A stretch of 16,052 nt of DNA. Source: JBLHKE01 sp047619485. GTDB taxonomy: Bacteria > Verrucomicrobiota > Verrucomicrobiia > Verrucomicrobiales > DEV007. Shown here one piece after another: positions 1 through 8,272 of the stretch. Within the stretch, counting starts at the first letter, position 1. Every line of letters starts with the position of its first letter. The stretch lies in assembly GCA_047619485.1 (NCBI GenBank), contig JBLHKE010000083.1, positions 1-16,052 on the forward strand, written 5' to 3'. A model generated the notes under the pieces. The model did no database searches. It saw only the letters and a program-made list of their open reading frames with translations, and was not told where the DNA came from. Position numbers and translations under genes: made by a program.

Positions 1-1488
1 CAGCATCGTCACAAGCACGGTGGCGATCATGGTTTTTACCGGCGCAGCCGCGGCGGGGTCAGAAGCGTAGCGTCGCAGGCGCCGGAAGATGCCGCGCAAG
101 CCGAGGAGCACTGCGGCGACCAGGGGAATGAATGCTAGGGCGATGAGGTCATGGCCGGCCCACAGGCGCAGGATCTTGGGCAGCACCTGGGCGAGCGGCA
201 GCATCGCAAGCAGCACCACCGGGGCGATCATGGCGGGGATTGCCAACCATTGCCCCCTCAGGCGGCCCTGCCCCCGTCGCACCTGCCGCAGGGCCAGCCA
301 GCCGAAGACCCACGCGAGCACCACCGAGGCGATGCTCAACGGTCGCAGCAGCACCGTGTATGGCTCGCTGGTAAAGAAGGAGCGCTCGAGTTCCCCTGCG
401 TCGATGAACCACGCCCGGGTCATCTCCCAAAGCACGAGCAGGGACGCCGCCGCAAAGGCGATGCTCCACCAGGCAGACGCGGTGATGCGTGGCCGATTTG
501 CGTCCGGCGCCGGGGTGGCTGGCTCGGCAGCGGAGGCCGCGGCCGGCGGTGCCGTGAGCGCCTGCTTGATCTCACTGGCGCGCTGGTAGCGCCGGTTGGG
601 GTCGTGCTCCAGGGTCTTGAGCACCACCTCGTCGAGAGTGACATCCACTTTCACCCGCTGCGAGGGAGTGGGGAAGCGCCCCAGCGGCAGCTCGCCGGTG
701 AGCATCTCGTAGAACACCACTCCGAGAGAGTAGAGGTCGGCCCGGTGGTCGACCCGGTCCGTGTGCTTCTGCTGCTCGGGGGCCATGTAGTGGGGGGTGC
801 CCATCATCTGGCCCGCCTCGGTGACGAACTCCTGTCCCGTTTGCTCGTCGCAGCGCATGCGGGCGATGCCGAAGTCGGCAATCTTCAATTGGCCCTCACG
901 GTCGATGAGAATGTTTTCCGGCTTGATGTCGCGGTGGACCACTCCCTGGGCGTGGGCGTATTCGAGGGCGTCGCAAATTTGCGGCACGTAGCGCAGCGCG
1001 TCGTCCACGCTCAGGTGTCCGGCGGTGAGGATTTCGCGCAGCGAGGCGCCGTCGACCCACTCCATGACCAGGTAGCAGAGGCCGTCCTCGTGGCCGTGGT
1101 CGAAGACCTGCACCACGTTGGGGTGGTTGAGCACCGCGAGGGCGCGGGCCTCACGCTCGAAACGCTGGGTGAACTCCGGGACGCCGGCCAACTTAGCGTC
1201 GATGACCTTGATGGCCACCACCCGGTTCAGCTTGGGCTGCCGGGCCTTGTAGACCACCCCCATGCCTCCTCGGGCCAGTGGGGCGAGGATTTCCACCCCG
1301 CCGAGGGTGTCGCCGGCTGCCAGTGGGGGCGAGGGATTGCCTTCGTCCTTTCCCGTTTCCTGCGCCAGCATCCGGGCGAGGCAGTGGGGACAGCCTCCAC
1401 CAAGGCCGGAGGCGAGGTCGGGCTGGTAGGTCTTCCCGCAATCGAAGCAGGTGCTCTCGGGTTGGTCATTCATGGGGTCTTGGTTCAT
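1..1488 (-). CDS. Membrane-anchored serine/threonine protein kinase, C-terminus cut by window edge
   Basis: A Hanks-type (PknB-like) kinase read leftward from ATG at 1488 and open to base 1, so only the first 496 residues are seen. Residues 1-40 hold two CxxC pairs (C14/C17, C33/C36), a small zinc-ribbon-like segment. The kinase domain runs from about 60 to 330: Gly-rich loop RGGMGVVYK (73-81), ATP-binding Lys in VAIK (K94), catalytic HRDIKPEN (185-192, D187), DFG (205-207) and APE (236-238). After an Ala/Pro-rich linker come about five hydrophobic segments (about residue 333 onward), so the kinase domain should be cytoplasmic and the rest in the inner membrane. The usual C-terminal part is missing only because the window ends. 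A second in-frame ATG at 1473 is an alternative start; neither has a strong Shine-Dalgarno. Substrate and signal are unknown. The family call is secure; the role is not. Confidence 0.95.
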   Translation of the reverse strand, partial: MNQDPMNDQPESTCFDCGKTYQPDLASGLGGGCPHCLARMLAQETGKDEGNPSPPLAAGDTLGGVEILAPLARGGMGVVYKARQPKLNRVVAIKVIDAKLAGVPEFTQRFEREARALAVLNHPNVVQVFDHGHEDGLCYLVMEWVDGASLREILTAGHLSVDDALRYVPQICDALEYAHAQGVVHRDIKPENILIDREGQLKIADFGIARMRCDEQTGQEFVTEAGQMMGTPHYMAPEQQKHTDRVDHRADLYSLGVVFYEMLTGELPLGRFPTPSQRVKVDVTLDEVVLKTLEHDPNRRYQRASEIKQALTAPPAAASAAEPATPAPDANRPRITASAWWSIAFAAASLLVLWEMTRAWFIDAGELERSFFTSEPYTVLLRPLSIASVVLAWVFGWLALRQVRRGQGRLRGQWLAIPAMIAPVVLLAMLPLAQVLPKILRLWAGHDLIALAFIPLVAAVLLGLRGIFRRLRRYASDPAAAAPVKTMIATVLVTML

Positions 1489-1639
1489 TTTACAGGTTCT
1501 TTTGCTGCCGGGAAATCGCTTTTCGATATCCCGGGATGTGATGGTCCGGGGGCCGCCCGCCAAGGGGGAAGAGTCCCGATTCGCCCATGTAAAAGGAATC
1601 GCCGGAAAAAGGTAACAGAGCGGAGCGAACACGCCCGGC

Positions 1640-1778
1640 TGGTATTTGGCACCCCGAATCCCCGGCACAGGTCGCGCCAGAGCTCCAGCAAGGGCTCGAA
1701 CGTCTGGATCATCGCCTTCGCGTCGATGACGAGTGCGACCATGGAAGCCAACGTGGTGACTCCCGAGAAGAGAGCCCA
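1640..1778 (-). pseudogene. Short coding-like fragment of unknown origin in the 1489-1886 intergenic region
   Basis: In the roughly 400-base gap between the kinase start and the next gene I see no complete gene. On the minus strand, about 45 codons from 1778 down to about 1640 have almost exclusively G or C in third position and encode a hydrophobic stretch (WALFSGVTTLASMVALVID) followed by an amphipathic stretch. A TAA lies immediately upstream in the same frame, and the codon bias disappears downstream. This looks like a remnant of a membrane-protein gene, but I do not recognise the family and chance is not excluded. Confidence 0.3.
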
Positions 1779-1886
1779 TTAAATGAGTCTTCGTTTCATC
1801 GGCCTTGTGCTTGGCTCGTGGTTTCCTTCGGGTGTTGTTGGATGGGGCTCGAATGAGTCCGGTTCGCCGATGGCGCTCATTCACGA

Positions 1887-2993
1887 CTACCAGTAGCCCC
1901 GGTCGTGATAGGCGACTCCAGCTTCCCGGTCGTAATAGTAGGTGGTAATGGCACCGCTCCCCTTTGAGGGGCTATAATAAACCAACGCCTTGTCGAGAGG
2001 TTCCCATCCGGCAGCCTTGAAACGGGTGGCCATTCTTTCCCGGTTGGCTGGCTCACCTTCGCCATGCATTTCATCGCGTTTATGGGCGGAGCTGTCTTTG
2101 TCCGCCTCCCAAAGCCCGTCCAGAAACTTCATGAAATGATCTTCCTCCACTTTGTACCGTGCGTAGTGACCGTTCCGCTCACTGAGCAGGGAGATTTCCG
2201 TCGCTTGCGGTGGCAGCCAAGGTTTAATCCGGCTATCAGCGATTTCAGCCGCTGTCTTGAAACTGTGTTCGCCGGTGAGGGTGACAGGTTCCGCCGGCGC
2301 CTCGCCCGTTCGGACGACCGCCTCGGCGCTGACCAATTGCCCTTGAGGCATGTGTTTACTGTTCCGGATCAGGATCTTCCCGTCGGCAGCGACGACCATG
2401 TCGAATGACTGCTTTGGCTTCGGGGAATCTTCTTCCGCAGCCTGGCCGGGCAATCCGGCGGGCAAGTCTCGTTCGCTCCAGGTGATCGTCCTGCTTTCCA
2501 AATTCCATGTTCCCTGGAACGAGCTGCGCAGAAACTTGGGTTTGGCATCGTCAGCTCCGGGAGTTTTTACGGGGCCGATCCGGATCAGCATCAGCTCAAA
2601 CCCGCCCTTGCGGGGCGCCACCATGACGCTGTAGCTGATCGTATGTTCAGGATCATCAGCGGGCCAGCCCCAGGCCATCTGCCATGCCGGAATCATGCCA
2701 GCTTTCGGGTTGCCCTGGATGTGCAGGTTGCCTTTCAAAATTTCCGCAGCATCTTCACCAGTAACCTCTCCTTCGAATGACCAGGTTCCGCGGGCTTCAT
2801 TGAGTCCTTCAAACAGGGGAATTACGTCGGTGGAGAATTCCTTGGGGAGGCCTAGTCCCAGGTCCTGCCAGGTGGTCGCTGGCTTTGGAGGAGGCGTTTG
2901 GGCGACGGCCTGCCCGGGCGTGGACAGGCCGGCAACGACAAACATGGCCAAGGCGGCGATCGATGGAGATAAAAATAGTGATTTCGAGCTCAT
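1887..2993 (-). CDS. Uncharacterised secreted protein (368 aa)
   Basis: A complete 368-residue protein from ATG at 2993 to TAG at 1887-1889. Residues 1 to about 31 form a signal peptide (short polar start, hydrophobic core, AVAQ cleavage region), followed by a Pro-rich linker, so it is probably periplasmic or exported. The mature part is rich in Trp, Gly and charged residues and reads like a beta-rich domain that measures or binds something (repeated short strands such as GTWSFEGEV and GTWNLESRTITW). The C-terminus has several Tyr and ends in RGYW. No catalytic motif is recognised and no function is assigned. It is transcribed divergently from the blaI/blaR-like pair, with 329 bp between start codons; the BlaI-type boxes lie nearer the blaI side, so co-regulation is possible but not shown. 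No clear ribosome site precedes the ATG. Confidence 0.8.
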   Translation of the reverse strand: MSSKSLFLSPSIAALAMFVVAGLSTPGQAVAQTPPPKPATTWQDLGLGLPKEFSTDVIPLFEGLNEARGTWSFEGEVTGEDAAEILKGNLHIQGNPKAGMIPAWQMAWGWPADDPEHTISYSVMVAPRKGGFELMLIRIGPVKTPGADDAKPKFLRSSFQGTWNLESRTITWSERDLPAGLPGQAAEEDSPKPKQSFDMVVAADGKILIRNSKHMPQGQLVSAEAVVRTGEAPAEPVTLTGEHSFKTAAEIADSRIKPWLPPQATEISLLSERNGHYARYKVEEDHFMKFLDGLWEADKDSSAHKRDEMHGEGEPANRERMATRFKAAGWEPLDKALVYYSPSKGSGAITTYYYDREAGVAYHDRGYW

Positions 2994-3248
2994 AGTAGTT
3001 TCGGATGATGAGCGGTGAATGTGAAATGGGAATGAAACCGCTGTGAAAACGCGGAGAAATTGACATGCGCTATGAATCCAGGAAAGCAGCGATCCGCTAC
3101 TCTAAAAAACTGTGATCGTCTTCGAGCTTGAAGCGGAACAACCAGCGCACCGCTTCAGTTAGACTGGATTCGCTGTGGAGGTTTATGCAGCTGGTGGTGA
3201 GGGAGAGTCCGTGAGGGAGGCGACGGAAAAGCTACCAGCAGACGTTTC

Positions 3249-3312
3249 ACTACAATTGTAGTTGACGTTCCCCACTACAATTGTAGTTGACGCTCCCCAC
3301 TACAAGTGTAGT
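3249..3312 (+). promoter_or_regulatory. Three BlaI/MecI-type operator boxes in phase, autoregulatory promoter region
   Basis: Three dyads match the BlaI/MecI operator core TACAnnTGTA: 3251-3260 (TACAATTGTA), 3276-3285 (TACAATTGTA) and 3301-3310 (TACAAGTGTA), each extended by AC and GT on the two sides. Core starts are exactly 25 bp apart, and the spacers are near-identical (GTTGACG-TTCCCC type), so the unit is a 25-bp tandem repeat. TTGACG hexamers inside the repeats (3262-3267, 3287-3292) could serve as -35 elements. The last box ends 10 bases before the blaI ATG, so bound repressor would cover the promoter or start region. The rest of the intergenic stretch (2994-3248) shows nothing else I can support. 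Confidence 0.88.
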
Positions 3313-3322
3313 GTTCCCACTT

Positions 3323-3745
3323 ATGAAACCTCATATTTCTGAGTCTGAGTGGAGCGTGATGGAAGTGCTGTGGGAATCTGCGCCGAGTACTGCGGCGGAG
3401 GTCACCAAAGCGCTCCATCCGGCGACACAGTGGGCAGATAACACCGTGCGCACACTTATCAAGCGGCTCGTGGACAAGGGTGCTCTCAAGACAGCGGAGA
3501 ACGCGGCTGGCACACGGACGTTCCGCCCGGCGGTGGCGCGCGAGGCTTGTGTGAAGGCGGAGGGGGAGTCTTTCCTCCAGCGCTTCTTTGGGGGAGCGGC
3601 CAAGCCGCTGCTCGTTCACTTCGCGCAGAATGGAAAACTCAGCGCGGCGGAGGTGAAGGAGCTTCAGGCTCTCCTGGACGATTTGAAAGACGAGCCCGAT
3701 GAGCGCACCCAGCTCTCCGATCACCTGAGAGACCAGGATCGGTGA
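3323..3745 (+). CDS. blaI: BlaI/MecI-family transcriptional repressor
   Basis: A 140-residue winged-helix repressor of the BlaI/MecI family (family length about 120-130). The N-terminus ISESEWSVMEVLW is the family hallmark, followed by a helix-turn-helix (about residues 22-60, with NTVRTLIKRLVDKGAL as recognition helix and start of the wing). The C-terminal helices (about 75-125) should dimerise. I chose ATG 3323 because the protein then begins just before the conserved motif; a TTG at 3287 would place the start inside an operator box. In the family, the dimer represses its own operon and is inactivated by proteolysis after BlaR/MecR activation. The three operator boxes directly upstream fit autoregulation. 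The blaR-like gene follows after 50 bases. The true target need not be a beta-lactamase: none is visible here. Confidence 0.93.
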   Translation: MKPHISESEWSVMEVLWESAPSTAAEVTKALHPATQWADNTVRTLIKRLVDKGALKTAENAAGTRTFRPAVAREACVKAEGESFLQRFFGGAAKPLLVHFAQNGKLSAAEVKELQALLDDLKDEPDERTQLSDHLRDQDR

Positions 3746-3795
3746 TCGACGGCTGGAAAATCAACCCCCGAACGAACGAAACAAGAAACACAACA

Positions 3796-6087
3796 ATGAA
3801 CACAATAGACACACTTCTCGATTGGGTCGCCGCTGGCAGTCTTCGTGCATCAGTGCTGGTGCTCGCCGTACTCGCGGTGCAGTGGGTGGCGAAGAACCGC
3901 TTGCCCTCGCGCTGGCGCTACGCACTATGGCTGCCGGTTCTGGCTGCTCTCCTGCTGCCGTCCTTGCCGGTGCTGCCATCGTGGATGAAATGGTCTCCAC
4001 AGCGAGCGCCTGTCGAAATTGCCGCCCGGCCTTCTGAGGTCGAGAGCGGAAAAACACTGGCAATGGCCACCGATTTCGCGCCCGTCGCGGCTGATAAAAG
4101 GCATGCATTACCTGCAGCGCCTCTTGCAGCGAGCCAGCCCCTGACAGCCGGCGAGTCACCATACTGGCATTCATGGATCACGGCTGCGTGGCTGCTTGGT
4201 GCGACGGCAGTGTGCGTCTGTGTCATCACATCGTTCATGTTCACGTTCCGCAGGGTGCGGCGCACGGCACTGCCGGTGGACGAGGAAACTCTTTCTCGTA
4301 TCGCGGAAACCGCGCGCTCCATCGGGCTGCGGCGCATGCCACGTGTATTGAAATCACCCGCCGTTGCGAGCCCTGCCGTGTGCGGTCTACGGTGGTCAAC
4401 GCTACTACTGAATGAAGGATTCCCGGAGAGTCTATCCGGCGAGGAGTCCGACATGATCCTGCGCCATGAACTGATGCATATCCGGCGCGGCGATCTCATG
4501 ATGAACGCGCTCCTCTGCGGGCTGCTGGCCCTGCATTGGTTCAATCCCCTGCTTTGGTTTGCCTTCTTCCGTGTCCGTACTGACCGCGAGGCTGCGTGTG
4601 ATGCTCAAGTGCTCGATGGAGCGACTGCGCCGCGCCGGGCGGCCTACGCGCAAACGTTGTTGAAAATGGAAACCGCCTTTCCGCCATCGGGTATGTGCCT
4701 TGGCTTCGTCGGTATTCTCCAGCGCCAAAGCGCGCTGCGGGAGCGAATTCAGGCAATTGTTTCCCAACCGCAGTCCAGCCGGTTTGCGAAGGCGGCTACC
4801 GCGCTCTGCATAGGGCTGCTCATCGCGGCGGGAGTGGTCAAAGCTGACGAAGCCCCGGCAAAGGACAAGGCGAACGCCGAGTCGAGCGTGTCGCAAGGAG
4901 AGACGGCCCCCGAACCGCTCGCCATCGCCGCCGATGACAGTATCGCGTTTTTTGAGGACAGATACGGCGTCAAACTCGAGGGAGTGAAGCCGAGGGGTGA
5001 ATATGGCAACCCTGACGAATACTACGACGAGATAGCCAAAAAACTCGGCCTTCAGATACTGGCCTCGGAAGCAGCGGCGAAGATCTTCAGCTGGGGCCAG
5101 GACAACAAGCTGAGCCCGCCGATGTCTTTCGTGAAGCGTAGCCCAGGCGGTCCGTGGGAAATCGGGGTCTTGCGCCTCCCAATGGCCAAGGAGGGAAAGA
5201 AGCTTGATTTCGCTGCTTCCAAGACTGGAAAGGTCGCCGCCTTGGTGCGAATCGATGACGACAAGCGAATCCTCTCAGTCGAGAATTCACTTATTGACGA
5301 TTTATCACGGAAAAGATTTTCGAAGGTGTTCCACCCGTCCGGATATTACGAGAAGTTCGACCGCGTCCTTGCTCACGTCGAGGCCAATCCGAAGCTTCAG
5401 GTCATTGGGACTACCCTACATGAAGATACAGAGCTCGAAGATTTCTACATCACAGTTCGAACGCGGAAAGGGCGCGAGGTGCGCCTGCGATTTGAGGAGG
5501 CGCACACGCGGTCGATAAACGATCTTCTTGGAGAACTTAAGAAGGTGGGCATGGACATTGTCGGCGCTACTCAGAAGCCTGCCGGGGACACAGAGCTGCC
5601 TCAGGCCGGGAAGGTTTGGACATCGACGCACAATCGTTGGCCCCGCGACCTCGATACCAGCGAGGTTCCGGCGAATCAAAGCCTCGAAGTCTTTCTGAAT
5701 GAACACACGGCATCTGAATTCAAAGGCTCAATCTACAGGCCGAACCTCTCGGATTGGGATGACGAAGACGCTTACTTCAAGTGTGGAACAGAGTATCAAG
5801 TTGAGATTCGTTACAAGGGAACAAAGTCGGGAAAGGACTACTACCTGTTGAAGATCACCCATCCCCAAGGCGATGGTGTCCGCACCATTCCAAAGAGGCT
5901 CATCTACGAGGGGGCCGAAGTTGAGGTCTTTCGCGATGATGAGTATCGCATCTGTATCCGACCGCGAACCATCAAATTCAAAAACGACCTTTTACAGGAC
6001 GCCGCTGACGGGCCTGCCACCGCTCCGGAGGCGAAGGCTGAGGGCAAGGAGAAACCTAAACCTGAAACGAAGGGGCGCCCTCAGTAG
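3796..6087 (+). CDS. BlaR1/MecR1-like M56 membrane metalloprotease with a non-PBP sensor region
   Basis: A 763-residue integral membrane sensor-protease. Hydrophobic segments lie near residues 14-30, 38-60 and 125-150, then the M56 core with HELMH (224-228, zinc and catalytic residues), a membrane segment (238-258) and DREAACDAQ (E265/D269, likely third ligand). A last membrane segment (about 330-348) precedes roughly 400 exported residues. In classical BlaR1 this part is a penicillin-binding domain of about 250 residues; here no SxxK/SxN/KTG set is seen in plausible order, so the ligand is probably not a beta-lactam. ATG 3796 gives the usual N-terminus; GTG 3742, overlapping the blaI stop, is an alternative. 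By family analogy, activation leads to cleavage of the BlaI-like partner. The last 30 or so residues (Lys/Glu/Pro-rich, ending KGRPQ) are encoded within attC-like DNA and resemble the tail of the gene at 8849-9403. Confidence 0.88.
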   Translation: MNTIDTLLDWVAAGSLRASVLVLAVLAVQWVAKNRLPSRWRYALWLPVLAALLLPSLPVLPSWMKWSPQRAPVEIAARPSEVESGKTLAMATDFAPVAADKRHALPAAPLAASQPLTAGESPYWHSWITAAWLLGATAVCVCVITSFMFTFRRVRRTALPVDEETLSRIAETARSIGLRRMPRVLKSPAVASPAVCGLRWSTLLLNEGFPESLSGEESDMILRHELMHIRRGDLMMNALLCGLLALHWFNPLLWFAFFRVRTDREAACDAQVLDGATAPRRAAYAQTLLKMETAFPPSGMCLGFVGILQRQSALRERIQAIVSQPQSSRFAKAATALCIGLLIAAGVVKADEAPAKDKANAESSVSQGETAPEPLAIAADDSIAFFEDRYGVKLEGVKPRGEYGNPDEYYDEIAKKLGLQILASEAAAKIFSWGQDNKLSPPMSFVKRSPGGPWEIGVLRLPMAKEGKKLDFAASKTGKVAALVRIDDDKRILSVENSLIDDLSRKRFSKVFHPSGYYEKFDRVLAHVEANPKLQVIGTTLHEDTELEDFYITVRTRKGREVRLRFEEAHTRSINDLLGELKKVGMDIVGATQKPAGDTELPQAGKVWTSTHNRWPRDLDTSEVPANQSLEVFLNEHTASEFKGSIYRPNLSDWDDEDAYFKCGTEYQVEIRYKGTKSGKDYYLLKITHPQGDGVRTIPKRLIYEGAEVEVFRDDEYRICIRPRTIKFKNDLLQDAADGPATAPEAKAEGKEKPKPETKGRPQ

Positions 6088-6109
6088 CGGGTGGCCGGCC
6101 TCTTACGTT
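6011..6109 (+). repeat. attC-like site at the end of blaR, interrupted by the group II intron
   Basis: The right arm (6082-6109) is identical over 28 bases to 9398-9425, the right arm of the cassette B attC, and similarity continues upstream through the last 80 or so coding bases. The arm 6086-6100 pairs imperfectly with 6011-6024 to form a stem. The R' box is split: GTT at 6107-6109 and CTGC at 8251-8254, with the intron between. Joined, GTTCTGC is the exact reverse complement of the R'' box of cassette A (8715-8721). The left outer box expected near 5989-5995 is degenerate (CTTTTAC), so this site may now be a poor recombination substrate. It overlaps the blaR stop codon (6085-6087). Confidence 0.7.
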
Positions 6110-6749
6110 GTGCGCCGAGCAAAGCGAGGCGCTTCTTGGTGGGTGAAAGTCCCATCGTTATAAAACCTAGCCAGTAGTAACTACCGAGTGTTGCGCAGAT
6201 GTTAGCTAAGCCATTAAAAATCGTGGGAGATTGCCGCGTTACCAAGATCATTGCCCGAAGTTGCGCCGACAGGTGCGGCATGAAGGCTGGCGAAACAGCA
6301 TCGGCGAAGCGTACACAGGGAAGTGACCAGGCCGCAGGGGAGTTCGCATCTCCCTTAAGATTGATACAGCCCCGAAAGTGTCCAAGTGAGGAGGCCGACC
6401 TTGTAACGTTAAAGGTAAGGCAGCACCGACACGCGCGTTTTGGCAAGCGCGTGAAAGTTCCTCCGGGGTCGGATAAGATCGTGGCACGGTTACAGAGAAG
6501 CGTGAACAGATGAGCGGGACGGAACCGAATAATCCGAACCCGACACCTCGAACTCGGGAGACCTCACCGCCGCTCCTGCTGGGCAACCAGCGGGGCGTTG
6601 ACGGCCAACTAACTGAAGGCGTCAACGTGTGCAGTGAGGAGTCAGATCCACCCATAGTAGTCCGAGACGGTAAGACCGATCACACGGCGAAGGGGTGGGC
6701 AGTAAGTCAACGCGGACAAAGCACCGACGCGAGGGAGAGGAATGCTCCC

Positions 6750-8090
6750 ATGAGAAGCGTCTCAAGCACCCTGTCCGCACTGACCCGGAAGGCCGGTGGC
6801 GACAAGAAGCATCGCTTCAAGTCGCTCTACCGGTTGATCGACCTGCAGATGCTCTACGAGAGCTTCCGTGGACTGAAACGCAGCGCCGCGCCCGGAGTGG
6901 ACGGTGTGACCGTGACAGACTACGAGGAGAACTTGGACGAGAACCTGCGTTCGTTACACCGACGACTGATCGAGAAGCGCTACCGGGCGCAGAACGTGAA
7001 ACGTCGCTACATCCCGAAGCCAGGAAGCAAGAAATTGCGACCACTAGGGATCCCAACACTAGAAGACAAAATAGTCCAACGTGCAGCAAGCCAGATACTG
7101 GAAAGCATCTACGAACCAGACTTCAGTGATCGAAGCATCGGCTACCGAAAAGGAAAACCCGGAGCACGCGAGGCGAGCTATCAGCTCTCCCGCGAACTCT
7201 ACTCCGGAACTTACCGCTGGGTAGTCGAAGCCGATATCCGAAGCTTCTTCGACGAAGTAGACCACGACTGGTTAGTGCGCATGTTAGAGCAACGGGTGGA
7301 CGACCGCGCCTTCACAGGACTGATCCGCAAATAGCTAAAGGCAGGAGTGCTGGAGCCGGGCGAAGAAGACCTACTGGAGCCGGACGCAGGCACGCCACAA
7401 GGCGGCGTCATATCCCCCGTGCTGGCCAACATCTACCTGCACTACGTCCTAGATCGATGGGTCGAGGGCACGGTCAGGGAGAACAGCGGCGGCGAGGTGC
7501 AATTCATGCGCTACGCCGACGACATCATCGTGTGCTTCGAGCACAAACGCGACGCAGACCGATACCTCCACAACCTCCCGGCGAGGCTAGCGAAGTTCTC
7601 GCTACGCGTTGCCGAAGAGAAGACCGGACTGGTAAAGTTCAACCGATGGGAGTCCGACAGCAGTGGGAAGTTTACCTTCTTAGGCTTCGACTTCTACTGG
7701 GCGCGCACGAAGCGCAACCGCGAGCACAAGATGGTCAAGCGGCGGACGAATAAGAAGAAATACAAATCCGCATTGGCCAAGATGAAAGAGTGGATAAAAG
7801 AAGCCAGAAATTGGAAACTGAGGATGGTCCTCAGCAGCTTGCGGCTAAAGCTGCGAGGCTATTGGAACTACTACGGAGTGATAGGAAACTCGTCAGCGAC
7901 TTGGCGATATTACTCTGCTGTGATGATGTTAATCTACAAATGGTTAAATCGTCGTAGTCAGAGGAGGAGCTACACCTGGGGTAGGTTCAAAGAGCTGTAT
8001 TTGGACAGTTGGGAGATCCCGGCACCACGCGTAGTGGAGCAAGGAGAGCCAAAAGTTCAGCAACAGTCACTGAGTCTTGCGAAAAGCTGA
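6750..8090 (+). pseudogene. ltrA: Group II intron reverse transcriptase/maturase, interrupted by an in-frame amber codon
   Basis: An intron-encoded protein of 446 codons plus stop, interrupted by TAG at codon 195 (7332-7334), where related proteins usually have Trp in an RK-W-LKAG context; TGG to TAG is one base change. The same frame continues without further damage. Reverse transcriptase blocks are visible: APGVDGVT, IPKPGSKKLRPLGIPTLEDK, ADIRSFFDEVDHDWL, GTPQGGVISPVLANIYLH and the catalytic YADD at 255-258. A maturase region follows (about 340-446, with LRGYWNYYG). No HNH endonuclease domain is seen. ATG 6750 is chosen because a purine-rich GAGAGGA lies 8-9 bases upstream and the protein starts as relatives do; an in-frame ATG at 6510 would add residues encoded by ribozyme sequence. 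Either the protein is dead, the stop is suppressed, or two polypeptides are made (GTG 7347 follows closely). Confidence 0.93.
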
Positions 8091-8177
8091 CCACACGTCA
8101 TATAGTGAAAGGACAAAGCAATGAACGAACGTAAACATCAAGCAGCAAGAGACCGGGTGCATGCGCGACCCACTGAG

Positions 8178-8248
8178 GAGCCTTGTGCGGGAAAATCGCA
8201 CGCAGGGATCTGCGAGGGGGGCGCCCGGTAACGGGTGTCCCTACCTCG
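8178..8248 (+). ncRNA. Group II intron domains V and VI
   Basis: Domain V (8178-8211) begins GAGCC and folds as a 34-nt hairpin: an outer stem with the AGC triad (8179-8181), a two-base CG bulge, an upper stem UGCG/CGCA and a GAAA-type loop. Domain VI (8213-8248) pairs CGAGG with CCTCG and GCGCCCG with CGGGTGT around a GTAA loop. An unpaired A at 8243 lies seven bases before the 3' end and is the likely lariat branch point. These are the catalytic core and branch-site parts of the ribozyme. Confidence 0.88.
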
Positions 8249-8272
8249 ATCTGCACAAAAGGAGAAGACGCC

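Larger units (their letters stand above)
6110..8250 (+). mobile_element. Group II intron inserted in an attC R' box
   Basis: A 2141-bp bacterial group II intron in the same orientation as the surrounding genes. The 5' end is GTGCG (group II consensus GUGYG) and the 3' end is CGAT, an AY ending. About 640 bases of ribozyme (domains I-III) precede the reverse transcriptase ORF (6750-8090), and domains V and VI lie at 8178-8248. The 5' exon ends in ACGTT (6105-6109, IBS1); a complementary AACGT occurs at 6405-6409 inside domain I and is a good EBS1 candidate. Removing exactly 6110-8250 restores an R' box matching the cassette A R'' box at all seven positions, an independent confirmation of both ends. 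I cannot assign a subclass with confidence. The ORF has a stop, so autonomous mobility is doubtful unless a maturase is supplied in trans. Confidence 0.93.

Noticed and set aside
151..1782. Long open frame of 543 codons on the plus strand
   Set aside because: It is antisense to the kinase gene; the minus-strand reading has all kinase motifs in order, and the plus-strand product is His/Val/Gly-rich with no recognisable domain.
3249..3312. CRISPR-like short repeat array
   Set aside because: There are only three units, with palindromic cores of operator type and near-identical short spacers, directly before a BlaI-family gene.
3287..3322. Upstream TTG start for the BlaI-like repressor
   Set aside because: It lies at the edge of the second operator box, and the added residues precede the conserved family N-terminus.
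8183..8272. Longer N-terminus for the cassette A protein
   Set aside because: It would be encoded by intron domains V and VI. ATG 8273 has a strong ribosome site and lies outside the intron.
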